In this document: positions 1-8,401 of the stretch, piece after piece | Layout: each line of letters opens with the position of its first letter | How positions within the stretch are numbered: the stretch's first letter is position 1 | Assembly (NCBI GenBank): GCA_028871195.1 | Contig: JAGWNT010000083.1 | Span: forward strand, 1-17,391 | Direction of reading: 5' to 3' | DNA from: REEB85 sp018971455 | GTDB lineage: Bacteria; Pseudomonadota; Alphaproteobacteria; Acetobacterales; Acetobacteraceae | Length of the DNA stretch: 17,391 bases | Translations under genes and position numbers: made by a program | The notes under the pieces: model-generated | What the model saw: the letters and a program-made list of their open reading frames with translations, nothing else | Told to the model about the DNA's origin: nothing | The model's database searches: none

Positions 1-21
1 GCGAACGGCCAGGGGCTGATC

Positions 22-1005
22 GTGGGGTTGTCGCTTCTCATCGTCGTGCTGCACTACAGCGGGGTGGACGATACGCGCGAATGCGTGGCCAGCCTCGCCC
101 GGCAATCCTACGGCAATTTCCACACCCTCGTCGTCGAGAACGGGCCGGTCGAGCCGCTCGGGCCGGCATTCGCCGAACACTTCCCCGCGGTCGAGGTGCT
201 GAGGCTCGGGGAAAATCACGGCTGGTCCGGCGGCAACAATGCCGGCATTCGCCTGGCCCTCGCGCGCGGCTACGATGCCGTGTGCCTGCTCAACAACGAC
301 ACCATCCTGCCGGAACATGCCGTCGCGCGGCTGATGGAAACGGCCGAGGCCCTGGGCCCCTGCATCCTGAACCCGGCCATCGAATCCTACGGCGCGGACG
401 AAACACCGCAGCTGGACCCGACAATCCCGGAACCGCCAGGCCTGGTGGCAACGCCCGTGCCAGACCGCTCCGGCGTCTTCGAGGTCAACACGGCCAGCGG
501 CTGCTGCCTGATCGCCCATTTGTCCGTGTTCCGGCGGATCGGGCTGATCGACGAGCGGTTCTTTCTGTTGTTCGAGGACGCCGACATCAACCGCCGCGCG
601 GTCGCCGCCGGCTGCCATATCTATTGCGACGCGGGCGCCCGCATCCAGCACAAGGAATCGAAATCCTTCGGCGGGCGCCGCGCGCCGATCAAAACCTATT
701 ACAGCGTCCGCAACATGCTCCTCTACCACGAGAAGCATGGGGCGAACGGGCGGGGATGGCTCGCCATGCTCCGCCACCTGCCATGGACGGTGTGGGGCGT
801 GGCCGAGGCCTCCGGCGCACAGCTGCGTTCGTGGTGGGGGCTGCTCGGGTGGATCGTCTCGAAGGATCTCTTCGCCCGTGCCGTGCGCATGGGCGTCCGG
901 GATTATCTTCTCCGCCGCTTCGGACGCCTCAACCAGCGCGACGCGCTAACCCTCACGCCCCGGCGCGACGCGGCCACGCTCACGCCAACCCCCGGAATGG
1001 TCTGA
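22..1005 (+). CDS. family 2 glycosyltransferase (surface polysaccharide)
   Basis: Probably transfers a sugar from a nucleotide-sugar donor onto a lipid-linked or polysaccharide acceptor at the cytoplasmic face of the inner membrane. The N-terminus (LLIVVLHYSG) is the first beta strand of a GT-A fold. NHGWSGGNN follows at about residues 65-73, and the metal/nucleotide-binding NND triad, which takes the place of DXD, is at 91-93. The acceptor-side region with FEDADINRR is near 184-192. This layout matches rhamnosyltransferase/WcaE-like GT2 enzymes, and 327 aa is normal for them. I chose the GTG at 22, with AGGGG 6 bases upstream. The frame is open to the left edge, so a longer protein is not excluded, although homology begins near this start. 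It lies 19 bp upstream of an FkbM methyltransferase in the same direction, so the two are likely one transcript. The sugar and acceptor cannot be told from sequence. Confidence 0.87.
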   Translation: MGLSLLIVVLHYSGVDDTRECVASLARQSYGNFHTLVVENGPVEPLGPAFAEHFPAVEVLRLGENHGWSGGNNAGIRLALARGYDAVCLLNNDTILPEHAVARLMETAEALGPCILNPAIESYGADETPQLDPTIPEPPGLVATPVPDRSGVFEVNTASGCCLIAHLSVFRRIGLIDERFFLLFEDADINRRAVAAGCHIYCDAGARIQHKESKSFGGRRAPIKTYYSVRNMLLYHEKHGANGRGWLAMLRHLPWTVWGVAEASGAQLRSWWGLLGWIVSKDLFARAVRMGVRDYLLRRFGRLNQRDALTLTPRRDAATLTPTPGMV

Positions 1006-1024
1006 CCAGCAGCACAAGATTGTC

Positions 1025-1753
1025 ATGATACCACGCTTCATGGACCGCCTTCTGTCCGATGCCTCCGGCCCGGTCGGCACCTGGTATGGCGCCTACAAGG
1101 CCTATCGCTGGGGCGATCCGTATATCCGCCTGGTGGCTTCCCTGGCGGATCGCGCGCGCCTGGCCATCGATGTCGGCGCACATCTTGGCGACTACACCTT
1201 CTTCATGCGCCGTCATGCCGCCGGCTGCGTGGCGTTCGAGTGCAACCCGGCGCTGGTGGCGCATCTGCGGCGTCGCTTCGCCGGGTCGATCGACCTCCGG
1301 GCGGATGCGGTGTCCAGCCAGGCCGGCACCGCCACGCTGCGCATCCCGCGCGAGGTGGATACCGGCCTCGGGCGCGCCACAATCGAAAGCGCCAACCCGC
1401 TGGACCGAGATTTTTCCGGCTTCGACCTGGTCACCGTCCGCACCGTCACGCTCGATGAGGCGGTCAATCGCCCGGTCGGGCTGATCAAGATCGACGTCGA
1501 GGGGCATGAGATGGCCGTGCTGCATGGCGCGGCGCGCATCCTGCGCGACGACAAGCCCAACCTCATCGTCGAGTTGGAAGACCGCCACGCCCCCGGCTGC
1601 ACGGCGGCGGCGTTCGAGTTTCTCGGCCAGCTCGGCTATCGCGCCGCCTGCCTCCAGAACGGCGCTCTGGCCGGCATTGAGCCCGGCCGCCCGCTCCGCG
1701 AGGGGCTGTGGAACTTCGTCTTCATGCACGCCGACCGCGCGCCGACATTCTGA
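1025..1753 (+). CDS. FkbM family SAM-dependent methyltransferase
   Basis: Predicted O-methyltransferase using S-adenosylmethionine, probably acting on a sugar or other part of the polysaccharide made by the neighbouring genes. The SAM-binding motif I (AIDVGAHLGDYT) is at residues 47-58. An acidic strand with FECNP follows at 71-75. The FkbM signature IKIDVEGHE is at 154-162, followed by the usual VLHGA helix and an LIVELED strand. Length (242 aa) fits the family. The ATG start has no strong ribosome site, so translation may depend on coupling to the glycosyltransferase 19 bp upstream. The last 32 bases overlap the 3' end of the flippase gene on the opposite strand, which leaves no room for a terminator between them. 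The substrate is inferred from context only. Confidence 0.88.
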   Translation: MIPRFMDRLLSDASGPVGTWYGAYKAYRWGDPYIRLVASLADRARLAIDVGAHLGDYTFFMRRHAAGCVAFECNPALVAHLRRRFAGSIDLRADAVSSQAGTATLRIPREVDTGLGRATIESANPLDRDFSGFDLVTVRTVTLDEAVNRPVGLIKIDVEGHEMAVLHGAARILRDDKPNLIVELEDRHAPGCTAAAFEFLGQLGYRAACLQNGALAGIEPGRPLREGLWNFVFMHADRAPTF

Positions 1754-3281
1754 GCCGCCGCAGCAGCCGCGCCGCCCCGCCCCGCCAGACCCGCCCCGCC
1801 ATGGCCAGCGCATCCCGCTCCGGGCCGTCCGGCCGGCCGGCAGCGACCCACAGCAGCAGCACCGCGGCGACATAGAAGCTGGCCCCCAGCGGCACCGCCG
1901 CCAGCAAGGCGCGCGTCGCCGCAGGGGCGTCGGCCACATTGTTCCAGCCGAGGCCAAGGGCCCAGAGCCCGCCCGCCATCGCGGCCGAGGCGGCCAGCGT
2001 GCGCCACAGATGCGCCAGCAGCCGCCACCACGGCAGGGCGAGGTGGCGCATCGTCATCGTGAGGTAGCCCAGATGCTCGATCACCGTCGCCAGCGCGCCG
2101 GCCAGCGCGGCGCCGAGCAGCCCGAAGCGCCACACCAGCGGCAGCACCAGAAGCACACGGATGATCCCGGTCACGACCTGCAGGACGAACAGGCGCCTGA
2201 GAATGCCGTGGGCATTGAGCATCGCCGAGCTGATGTAGCCAACCGCCGTCACGCACATCGCCACGCCGAGTACCTCGACCAGCGGGGTTGCCGCCGCCCA
2301 GCGCAGGCCGAGGGCAAGTTTCACGACCGGATCGGCCACCAACGAAATGCCGACGCCCGCCGGCAGCGAAACCAGCAGGGACCCGCCGATGACCCGCACG
2401 TAGGTATCGCGCATCACCTGGCCGTCCTCATCGGCATGGCGGGCCGCGGCAAAGCCGGAGAAGCAGGCCCGCGCCAGCGGCGCAATCAGCTCGCTGGCCG
2501 GCAGGGTGGCGATTTCGGTGCCGACTGAATAGAGGCCCACTTCGGTGACACCGAGCAGCCGACCGATGACGAAGCTGTCCATCCGGTCGCGCACCAGCCC
2601 GAGGATGCTCATCATCCACGACCAGACGGAGAAGCCGGCGATCTGCCGCCAGGCGGACAGGCCGAAGCGCGGGCGGAACGGGTGAATGACGTAGCCGAGT
2701 GCCGTGCGCAGCACGCCCGAGACCAGCATCGCCGCCACCAGCGCCCAGTAGCTGCGCCACAGGAACGCCGTGCCGATCGCCACCGCCACGCTGGCCAGGC
2801 GCGGCACCGACATCAGCAGGAACTCCTTCTCGAAGGCGATGTCGCGCCGGAAATCGACGATGCCGATATTCTCGAAGCTGCCGATCACGCCGCCTGCGGC
2901 GAATGTCACCATCACCGGCACCAGCCGCATGTCGTCGAAAAAGATGCCGGCCGGCCAGGCGCCGGCGGCAACCACGGCGCAGGTGGCGAGCCCGCGGATC
3001 ACGTTGATGGTGAACGCCGTATCGTACAGCTCCCGCGTGGGCGATTTCACGCGGATCACCGCCTCCTCCACCCCCAGCTCGGACAGCGCGCCGAGCGCCT
3101 GGCCGAAGCCGGTGGCCAGCATGACCAGCCCGAAATCGCCGGGCAGCAGCAGGCGCACCAGGATCAGCGTGGAGATCAGGCCGAGCGTGCGGGTCAGCAT
3201 GCGCCAGGCGATCACCCAGCCGGCGCCCTTGGCGGTGCGCGCCAGAATGGAGCCGCTGGCACTCATCCCCGTCTCACTCAT
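1722..3281 (-). CDS. polysaccharide flippase-like membrane protein (Wzx/PST family)
   Basis: Integral membrane protein of 519 aa with the succession of hydrophobic helices expected of the oligosaccharide flippase/MATE-like superfamily (about 12-14 segments by eye). The N-terminus, with a GAGW segment then a basic patch and LISTLILVRLLLPGDFGLV, is typical of lipopolysaccharide biosynthesis proteins of the PST/WzxC type. The role is probably to move lipid-linked glycan units across the inner membrane, in line with the glycosyltransferase and methyltransferase that converge on it. The C-terminus is Arg-rich. The ATG at 3281 was chosen because upstream ATGs are out of frame; an in-frame ATG at 3266 is an alternative, and neither has a strong ribosome site. 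It is 70 bp downstream of the Tim44-like gene, separated by an AT-richer spacer that may hold its own promoter. Transport specificity is unknown. Confidence 0.85.
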   Translation of the reverse strand: MSETGMSASGSILARTAKGAGWVIAWRMLTRTLGLISTLILVRLLLPGDFGLVMLATGFGQALGALSELGVEEAVIRVKSPTRELYDTAFTINVIRGLATCAVVAAGAWPAGIFFDDMRLVPVMVTFAAGGVIGSFENIGIVDFRRDIAFEKEFLLMSVPRLASVAVAIGTAFLWRSYWALVAAMLVSGVLRTALGYVIHPFRPRFGLSAWRQIAGFSVWSWMMSILGLVRDRMDSFVIGRLLGVTEVGLYSVGTEIATLPASELIAPLARACFSGFAAARHADEDGQVMRDTYVRVIGGSLLVSLPAGVGISLVADPVVKLALGLRWAAATPLVEVLGVAMCVTAVGYISSAMLNAHGILRRLFVLQVVTGIIRVLLVLPLVWRFGLLGAALAGALATVIEHLGYLTMTMRHLALPWWRLLAHLWRTLAASAAMAGGLWALGLGWNNVADAPAATRALLAAVPLGASFYVAAVLLLWVAAGRPDGPERDALAMAGRVWRGGAARLLRRLRMSARGRRA

Positions 3282-3291
3282 GCGCCATCGA

Positions 3292-3312
3292 TGCCCCGCC
3301 GTTCATGGGGCA
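3292..3312 (-). other. 6-bp hairpin in flippase leader
   Basis: TGCCCC at 3292-3297 and GGGGCA at 3307-3312 form a perfect 6-bp inverted repeat around a 9-base loop. It lies 10 bases upstream of the flippase start on the transcribed strand. It could be an mRNA leader hairpin. In GC-rich DNA such a short stem can also arise by chance. Confidence 0.25.
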
Positions 3313-3351
3313 GGAGTTAGAGCAAGAAAGGTTAAGAAGGAAACCCGATGA

Positions 3352-4254
3352 TCACGCCGCCTGCTGGATGGCCGAGAGGATCCAGTGCCCGCCCGGCACG
3401 CCGGCGCGCAGGAAGGTCCACAGCTCGGTCGCCGTCACATGTTCGGCGGGGTCGCCGTCCACCACCCGGCCGCTCGCGTCGCGCGTCGTGTCGATCATGG
3501 AAAAGCGCATCGCCACCGTCGCGTAGTCCCGCCCGCCCTCATGCCAGGCCTGGGCGAGGTCGCCCTGCAGCAGGCGCACGTCGCTTACCGTGTTGCGCTG
3601 GTCGCGGCTGGCGAAGTCGCTGAGCTGCTCGGCGAAATAGCTCACCATCTCTGGTGTGGCGAGGCGCTGCATCGCGGCGATGTCGCTGGCCGACCACGCC
3701 GCCTGCACGGCCTGGAGAAGCTGCTCGAAAGCCTGGTAGTCGGCCGGCTGGATGGCGAGCCCCGCCGGCCCGCCGCCGCCCATCGGCATCGCACCCGGCG
3801 CCGGCGCGGGCGGCGCAAACATCGTGCCGCCGCCGGCCAGCACCGGCTGGCCCACGAAGCGCCGCCACAGCCAGCGCACCAGCATGACGATCAGGAAGAT
3901 CTGCAACAGGAAGCCGAAAAACCCCCCGAAGCCGTGCATGCCGCCGAACATCCCGCCGCCGAACAGCATCCCGGCCAGCCCCGCACCCAGCAGCCCGCCC
4001 ATCAGGCCGGACGTGAAGGAGGACCGCCCGCCATACCCCATGCCGCCGCCATAGCTCGGCGCCGATTGCGGCGTGAGGCTGCGCTGCATGGGGGCGGCCG
4101 AGTAGGGCGCGGTGGAGGTCGCCGGCGGGCGGGAATAGGTGTAGCTGCCCCGGCTGCCGAAAGAGGAGCCGCTGCCGGCCCGCGCCAATGCGAACCCGGG
4201 CGCCAAGGCAAGCACGGCGGCAAGCAACAGAGCCAGAAGCGGCATTCGGCGCAT
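3352..4254 (-). CDS. Tim44-like domain protein with signal peptide and transmembrane segment
   Basis: A bacterial Tim44-domain protein of 300 aa from the ATG at 4254. The order is: signal peptide with basic MRRM start and an FALA|RAG-like cleavage site near residue 25; a Ser/Tyr/Pro-rich then Gly/Met-rich low-complexity stretch (about 30-110); one strong membrane helix (about 110-126) followed by basic residues WRRF; a Pro/Ala/Gly linker; and a C-terminal Tim44/NTF2-like domain (about 167-300). In mitochondria Tim44 tethers the import motor to the translocon; the role of bacterial relatives is not settled. A TTG at 4275 would add seven residues, but it is preceded only by a GC hairpin, so I prefer the ATG. 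It lies downstream of pmbA in the same direction. Confidence 0.83.
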   Translation of the reverse strand: MRRMPLLALLLAAVLALAPGFALARAGSGSSFGSRGSYTYSRPPATSTAPYSAAPMQRSLTPQSAPSYGGGMGYGGRSSFTSGLMGGLLGAGLAGMLFGGGMFGGMHGFGGFFGFLLQIFLIVMLVRWLWRRFVGQPVLAGGGTMFAPPAPAPGAMPMGGGGPAGLAIQPADYQAFEQLLQAVQAAWSASDIAAMQRLATPEMVSYFAEQLSDFASRDQRNTVSDVRLLQGDLAQAWHEGGRDYATVAMRFSMIDTTRDASGRVVDGDPAEHVTATELWTFLRAGVPGGHWILSAIQQAA

Positions 4255-4275
4255 GGTGTGATCCGTCTGTTTCAA

Positions 4276-4298
4276 CCCGCCCGCGATATGGGGGCGGG
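4276..4298 (-). terminator. candidate hairpin after pmbA
   Basis: CCCGCCC (4276-4282) and GGGCGGG (4292-4298) form a perfect 7-bp GC stem with a 9-base loop, between the pmbA stop and the Tim44-like start on the - strand. There is no U-tract, so it may be a weak or Rho-assisted terminator, an attenuator, or chance in GC-rich sequence. Confidence 0.3.
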
Positions 4299-4346
4299 CC
4301 CGGCGCGAAACGAGGGGGGATTGAAATGCGGCGCAGGGACCGGCGG

Positions 4347-5678
4347 CTAGGCCCCGGCCATCGTCAACCCCTCGACGCGCGTGGTCGGCGCATCGGTGCC
4401 GCGGCGCAGGCGCAGATCGCTGGCCGGCGTCAGATGGGCGAACATGTCGGCCAGGTTGCCGGCGATGGTGATCTCGGCCACCGCCTCGGCCAGCGCGCCG
4501 TCGCGGATCATGAACCCGGCGGCACCCCGGCTGTAATCGCCGGTCACCCCGTTCACCCCCATGCCGATCAGCTCGGTGACGTAGAGGCCGAGGCGGATAT
4601 CCCCCATCAGCGCGGCCGGGCCGAGGGGGCCCGCGGCCAGGAACAGGTTGGTCGGGCCCGGAGAGGGCGGGCCCGAGGGGCCGCGCCCGGCATGGCCCGT
4701 GCTGGCCAGCCCCAGCTGGCGGGCGCTGCGCGAATCGAGCAGCCAGGTGGTCAGCACGCCGTCATCCACCAGGTTGCGGGCGGCACTCGGCACCCCCTCG
4801 CCATCGAACGGGCGGGAGCGCAGGCCACGCACCCGCCGCGGATCGTCGGTGACGACAATGCCAGGGGCGAAGATGCGCTGGCCGAGCTTCTCCTTGAGGA
4901 AGCTGCTCCCACGCGCCACCGAGGCGCCATTGATGGCCCCCGCCAGATGGCCGAGCAGGCTCGACGCCACCCGCGGGTCGAACACCACCGGCAGCTGCGC
5001 CGTTTTCGGCCGCACCGGGTTCAGCCGGGCGGCGGCGCGCTCGCCGGCCGAGCGCCCGATGGCCGCGGCGTCTTCCAGATCGGCATGGTGGACGGTGGTG
5101 CTGTAGTCGTAATCGCGCTGCATGGCGGTGCCGCTGCCGGCCAGTGCGGTGGCCGAGAGCGAGTGCGAGCTGCGCACATAGCGCCCCGCAAAGCCCGCCG
5201 AGGTCACCAGCACGACCTCGCTCCGCCCGTAACCGGCCTCCGCCCCTTCCGAATTGGTGACCCCGGTCACCGCGAGCGCGGCCTCCTCGGCGGCCGAGGC
5301 GGCGGCGATCAGGGCGGCAGGGCTCGGCTCGGTCGGGTCATCCAGATCGAGCCCCCCGGCATCGGCCACCCTCGCCTGGTCGGCGAGCCCGCCGAACGGA
5401 TCCTCCGGCACCACGCGCGCCATGTCCACGGCCCGCTCGGCGAGCCGGGCGAAGCCCGCGGGATCGACCGCGGTGGAAGAGACGATGGCCGAGCGGCGGC
5501 CGAGAAAGACCCGCAGGCCGAGATCGCGCCCCTCGGCGCGTTCCAGATGCTCGGTGCGGCCCATGCGCTGCTGCACGGACAGGGAGGTGCCGGAGAGCAG
5601 CACGGCGTCCGCCGCATCGGCGCCGGCGGCGCGCGCACGCGCCACCAGATCGGCCAGCAGGTCGCGCGGGTCGCTCAT
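4347..5678 (-). CDS. pmbA: PmbA/TldE-type TldD-PmbA family protein
   Basis: Subunit of the TldD/TldE (PmbA) peptidase family. In E. coli the pair matures microcin B17 and degrades CcdA; TldD carries the catalytic zinc site and TldE/PmbA is the partner. Seen here: an N-terminal alpha/beta region with SVQQRMGRTEHLERAEGRD, the central YDYSTTVHHADLED segment, the helix with RLNPVRPKTAQLPVVFDP, and the conserved C-terminal GVNGVTGDYSRGAAGF. No TldD-type HExxxH motif is present, so it is the PmbA side of the family. The length of 443 aa is normal. The frame continues upstream into the M16 gene, but family homology begins at the ATG at 5678, 2 bp after the M16 stop, which implies translational coupling. 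No tldD partner is present in the window. Confidence 0.9.
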   Translation of the reverse strand: MSDPRDLLADLVARARAAGADAADAVLLSGTSLSVQQRMGRTEHLERAEGRDLGLRVFLGRRSAIVSSTAVDPAGFARLAERAVDMARVVPEDPFGGLADQARVADAGGLDLDDPTEPSPAALIAAASAAEEAALAVTGVTNSEGAEAGYGRSEVVLVTSAGFAGRYVRSSHSLSATALAGSGTAMQRDYDYSTTVHHADLEDAAAIGRSAGERAAARLNPVRPKTAQLPVVFDPRVASSLLGHLAGAINGASVARGSSFLKEKLGQRIFAPGIVVTDDPRRVRGLRSRPFDGEGVPSAARNLVDDGVLTTWLLDSRSARQLGLASTGHAGRGPSGPPSPGPTNLFLAAGPLGPAALMGDIRLGLYVTELIGMGVNGVTGDYSRGAAGFMIRDGALAEAVAEITIAGNLADMFAHLTPASDLRLRRGTDAPTTRVEGLTMAGA

Positions 5679-5680
5679 GG

Positions 5681-6949
5681 TCAGGCGGCGAGCCGCTCGG
5701 CGATGGAGGGCAGGCTGGGCACGCGCTCGGCCGGCCCCATCACCGCGAGCGTCGGGGCGGCGCGGAAGATGCGGGCGGCGGCGCGCTCCACGTCGCCGGT
5801 CGTCACCGCCTCGATCTTGGCCACCGTCTCGGCCGTCGGCATGACGCGGCCGAAGACCTGGATCTGACGCGAGATCTGCTCGCACCGGCTGCCCGTGCTC
5901 TCCAGCGACATCAGCAGCCCGGCCTTGACCTGGGCGCGCGCCCGAGCGAGCTCGCTCTCGGTGACACCGTGCTGAACCTTGTGCAGCTCATCGAGCGTCA
6001 CCGGCATCAACTCGGCCACCTCGCTCTCCCCGGTGCCGGCATAGATGCCGAACAGCCCGCCATCCATGTAGGGCGCCGTGAACGAATAGACCGAGTAGAC
6101 GAGGCCGCGCTTCTCGCGCACCTCCTGGAACAGCCGCGAGGACATGCCGCCGCCGAGCAGCGTCGAGAGCAGCAGCGAGGGGTAGTAATCCGGGTCGGCA
6201 TAGGCCATGGCCGGGAACCCCAGCACGACATGCACCTGGTCGAGATCGCGGCCCTCGCGGAACTCGCCGCCGGCATAGACGCCGCCGAGCGCGGGCGGCG
6301 CCGGCTCGGACGGCAGGTCGGCGAAATGGCGGGAGACCAGATCGACGAAGCGGTCATGCGCGAGGTTGCCGGCCGCCGCGACCACGGTGTTGGAGGCGGC
6401 GTAGTGCCGCCGCATATAGCCCATCAGCGTGTCGCGCTTCATGGTGCGGATGCGCGCCTCGGTGCCCAGCACCGGCCGCCCCATGGGTTGGGCGGGGTAG
6501 GCCGTCTCCTGGAAATGATCGAAGATGATGTCATCGGGGGTGTCGTTGGCCTGGCCGATCTCCTGCAGGATCACGCCGCGCTCGCGCTCCAGCTCGTCGG
6601 GGTCGAAGGTGGAGTGGCAGAGGATGTCGCCGATGATGTCGGTGCCCAGCGCCATGTCCTCCTTGAGCACCTTGACGTAGAACGCCGTCTGCTCGCGCGC
6701 GGTGTAGGCGTTGATATGGCCGCCCACCGCCTCGATCTCCTCGGCGATCTGCGTGGCACTGCGCCGCTCGGTGCCCTTGAAGGCCATGTGCTCGAGGAAA
6801 TGCGACACCCCGTTCTCCTCCTCGCGCTCATGGCGCGTGCCGGAGGCGACATAGGCGCCGAGCGAGACGGTCTCGACGCGCTCCATCCGCTCGGTGACGA
6901 TGGTCAGCCCCGAGGGCAGGCGCGTGGTGCGGATGGCAGGCTGGGTCAT
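5681..6949 (-). CDS. M16 family zinc metallopeptidase (processing-peptidase type)
   Basis: Zinc-dependent peptidase of the pitrilysin/insulinase clan, most like single-domain processing peptidases. The inverted zinc motif HxxEH is HFLEH at residues 50-54, and the distal glutamate ligand is E130 in VILQEIGQ, 75 residues on, as usual for the family. The C-terminal half has the expected SSRLFQEVREKRGLVYSVYS segment with the substrate-binding Arg/Tyr pair. With all ligands in place the protein should be active. Length (422 aa) is normal. The start ATG overlaps the thrC stop as ATGA, and pmbA follows 2 bp after its own stop. Some M16 enzymes work with a second inactive subunit; none is present here, so a homodimer is the simpler reading. 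The substrate is unknown. Confidence 0.93.
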   Translation of the reverse strand: MTQPAIRTTRLPSGLTIVTERMERVETVSLGAYVASGTRHEREEENGVSHFLEHMAFKGTERRSATQIAEEIEAVGGHINAYTAREQTAFYVKVLKEDMALGTDIIGDILCHSTFDPDELERERGVILQEIGQANDTPDDIIFDHFQETAYPAQPMGRPVLGTEARIRTMKRDTLMGYMRRHYAASNTVVAAAGNLAHDRFVDLVSRHFADLPSEPAPPALGGVYAGGEFREGRDLDQVHVVLGFPAMAYADPDYYPSLLLSTLLGGGMSSRLFQEVREKRGLVYSVYSFTAPYMDGGLFGIYAGTGESEVAELMPVTLDELHKVQHGVTESELARARAQVKAGLLMSLESTGSRCEQISRQIQVFGRVMPTAETVAKIEAVTTGDVERAAARIFRAAPTLAVMGPAERVPSLPSIAERLAA

Positions 6950-8346
6950 GCAGCGTTCCTGAGAAGGGCGGCGCGGATATGCGCCTCGATGGCGGCCAGG
7001 TCGTTCGGGCAGCGCGCGAACACCTCCTCGCGCTCATATAGGTCGGCCAGGCGCGAAGGGAGAGGGGGGCGCAGCCCGGTCGCCGCCTGCATGGCGTCCG
7101 GGAACTTGGCCGGGTGGGCCGTCGCCATCGCGACGATCGGCGCGCCCTGCCCGCCGAGCGCCCGCGCGGCGGCGATCCCGATGGCGCTGTGCGGGTCGGC
7201 CAGATAGCCGCAATCGCCGTGCAGGCGGCGGATTTCGGCCGTCGTGCCGGCATCGTCGAGACGGAAGCCGGCGAACAGCGCGGTGGCACGCTGCCAGGCC
7301 GCCTGCGGCACGGCCATTCGGCCGGTCGCGCGGAAGCCGGTCATCACGGCCGCGGTCGCCGCGGGGTCGCGGTCCATCAGCTCGAACAGCAGCCGCTCGA
7401 AATTCGAACTTACCTGGATGTCCATGCTGGGCGACAGGCTGGGCTCCACCGCGCGCACCGACATGTCGTTGCTGGCGAGGAAGCGGGCGAGAATGTCATT
7501 GCGGTTGGATGCCACCACCAGGCGGGCGATCGGCAGCCCCATGCGCCGCGCCGCCCAGGCCGCCAGCACGTTGCCGAAATTGCCGGTCGGCACGCTGAAG
7601 GCGACCTCGCGGTCCGGCGCGCCGAGCGCCAGGGCGGCGGCGACATAGTACGGGATCTGTGCCGCGATGCGCGCCCAGTTGATCGAGTTGACCGCCGAGA
7701 GCTGCATCTCCGCGCGGAACGGCCGGTCGGCGAACATCGCCTTCACCAGGTCCTGGCAGTCGTCGAAGCTGCCGCTGACGGCGATGTTGGCGATGTTGGC
7801 GGCGCCCACCGTGGTCATCTGCCGGCGCTGCACCTCGCTGGTGCGGCCCTCGGGATGGAGGATGACGACGCGCGTGCGATCCCGCCCGGCAAAGGCCTCG
7901 ATGGCCGCCGACCCGGTGTCGCCCGACGTCGCGCCGACGATGGTCACCCGCGTGTCCTCGGCGGCCAGCACATGTTCGAACAGCCGGCCGAGCAGCTGCA
8001 TCGCCATGTCCTTGAAGGCGAGCGTCGGGCCGTGGAACAGTTCCTGCGTCCATAGCTGCGCGTCGAGCTGCACCAGGGGCACGACCGCCGGGTGGCCGAA
8101 GCCGCGATAGGCCGCGACGCACATCGCCCGCAGCTCCGCCGGCGTCAGCAGATCCCCGAGGAAGGGCTGCATCACCCGGGCGGCCAGCTCCCCATAGGGC
8201 AGGCCGCGCATCGCACGCCACTCGGCGGGGGAGAAGGCGGGCCAGGCTTCCGGCACGTAGAGCCCGCCATCCTCGGCCAGGCCCGCCAGCAGAACGCCCG
8301 AGAAATCGCGCGCGGGCGCCTGCCCGCGAGTGGAGATGTAGCGCAT
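6946..8346 (-). CDS. thrC: threonine synthase
   Basis: Converts O-phosphohomoserine to L-threonine and phosphate with pyridoxal phosphate in the cytoplasm, the last step of threonine synthesis. The N-terminus MRYISTRG with DGGLYVPE is the classical start of the long (E. coli/fungal type) threonine synthases. The cofactor lysine is K112 in LAFKDMAMQ. The phosphate-binding GATSGDTGSAA and the SVPTGNFGNV segment are both present. Length is 466 aa. The frame runs 12 codons further upstream, but homology starts at the ATG at 8346. It is the first of three tightly linked genes, with the M16 peptidase start overlapping its stop. The DUF2917 gene lies 55 bp upstream in the same direction. No leader peptide or riboswitch was seen in that gap. 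Confidence 0.96.
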   Translation of the reverse strand: MRYISTRGQAPARDFSGVLLAGLAEDGGLYVPEAWPAFSPAEWRAMRGLPYGELAARVMQPFLGDLLTPAELRAMCVAAYRGFGHPAVVPLVQLDAQLWTQELFHGPTLAFKDMAMQLLGRLFEHVLAAEDTRVTIVGATSGDTGSAAIEAFAGRDRTRVVILHPEGRTSEVQRRQMTTVGAANIANIAVSGSFDDCQDLVKAMFADRPFRAEMQLSAVNSINWARIAAQIPYYVAAALALGAPDREVAFSVPTGNFGNVLAAWAARRMGLPIARLVVASNRNDILARFLASNDMSVRAVEPSLSPSMDIQVSSNFERLLFELMDRDPAATAAVMTGFRATGRMAVPQAAWQRATALFAGFRLDDAGTTAEIRRLHGDCGYLADPHSAIGIAAARALGGQGAPIVAMATAHPAKFPDAMQAATGLRPPLPSRLADLYEREEVFARCPNDLAAIEAHIRAALLRNAA

Positions 8347-8401
8347 GCCCGCTCTTCTGGGCCAGGAGCCCGCCCGGATCAATGGGCAGGCGCGCCGCGG
8401 C

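Noticed and set aside
81..1028. A 315-codon open frame on the + strand inside the glycosyltransferase
   Set aside because: It is another frame of the GT2 gene, very Arg/Pro-rich, with no motif.
3328..3342. TTAACC-like half-site resembling a CtrA box
   Set aside because: Only one half of the TTAA-N7-TTAA pattern is present, so there is no support for a CtrA site.
4188..5867. A 559-codon open frame on the + strand opposite pmbA
   Set aside because: It lies opposite a gene with clear family motifs, and its composition is Arg/Gly/Ala/His-rich without recognisable domains.
5679..5885. 69-codon N-terminal extension of PmbA into the M16 gene
   Set aside because: Family homology begins at the ATG at 5678. 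The extension is only the shadow of the M16 C-terminus.
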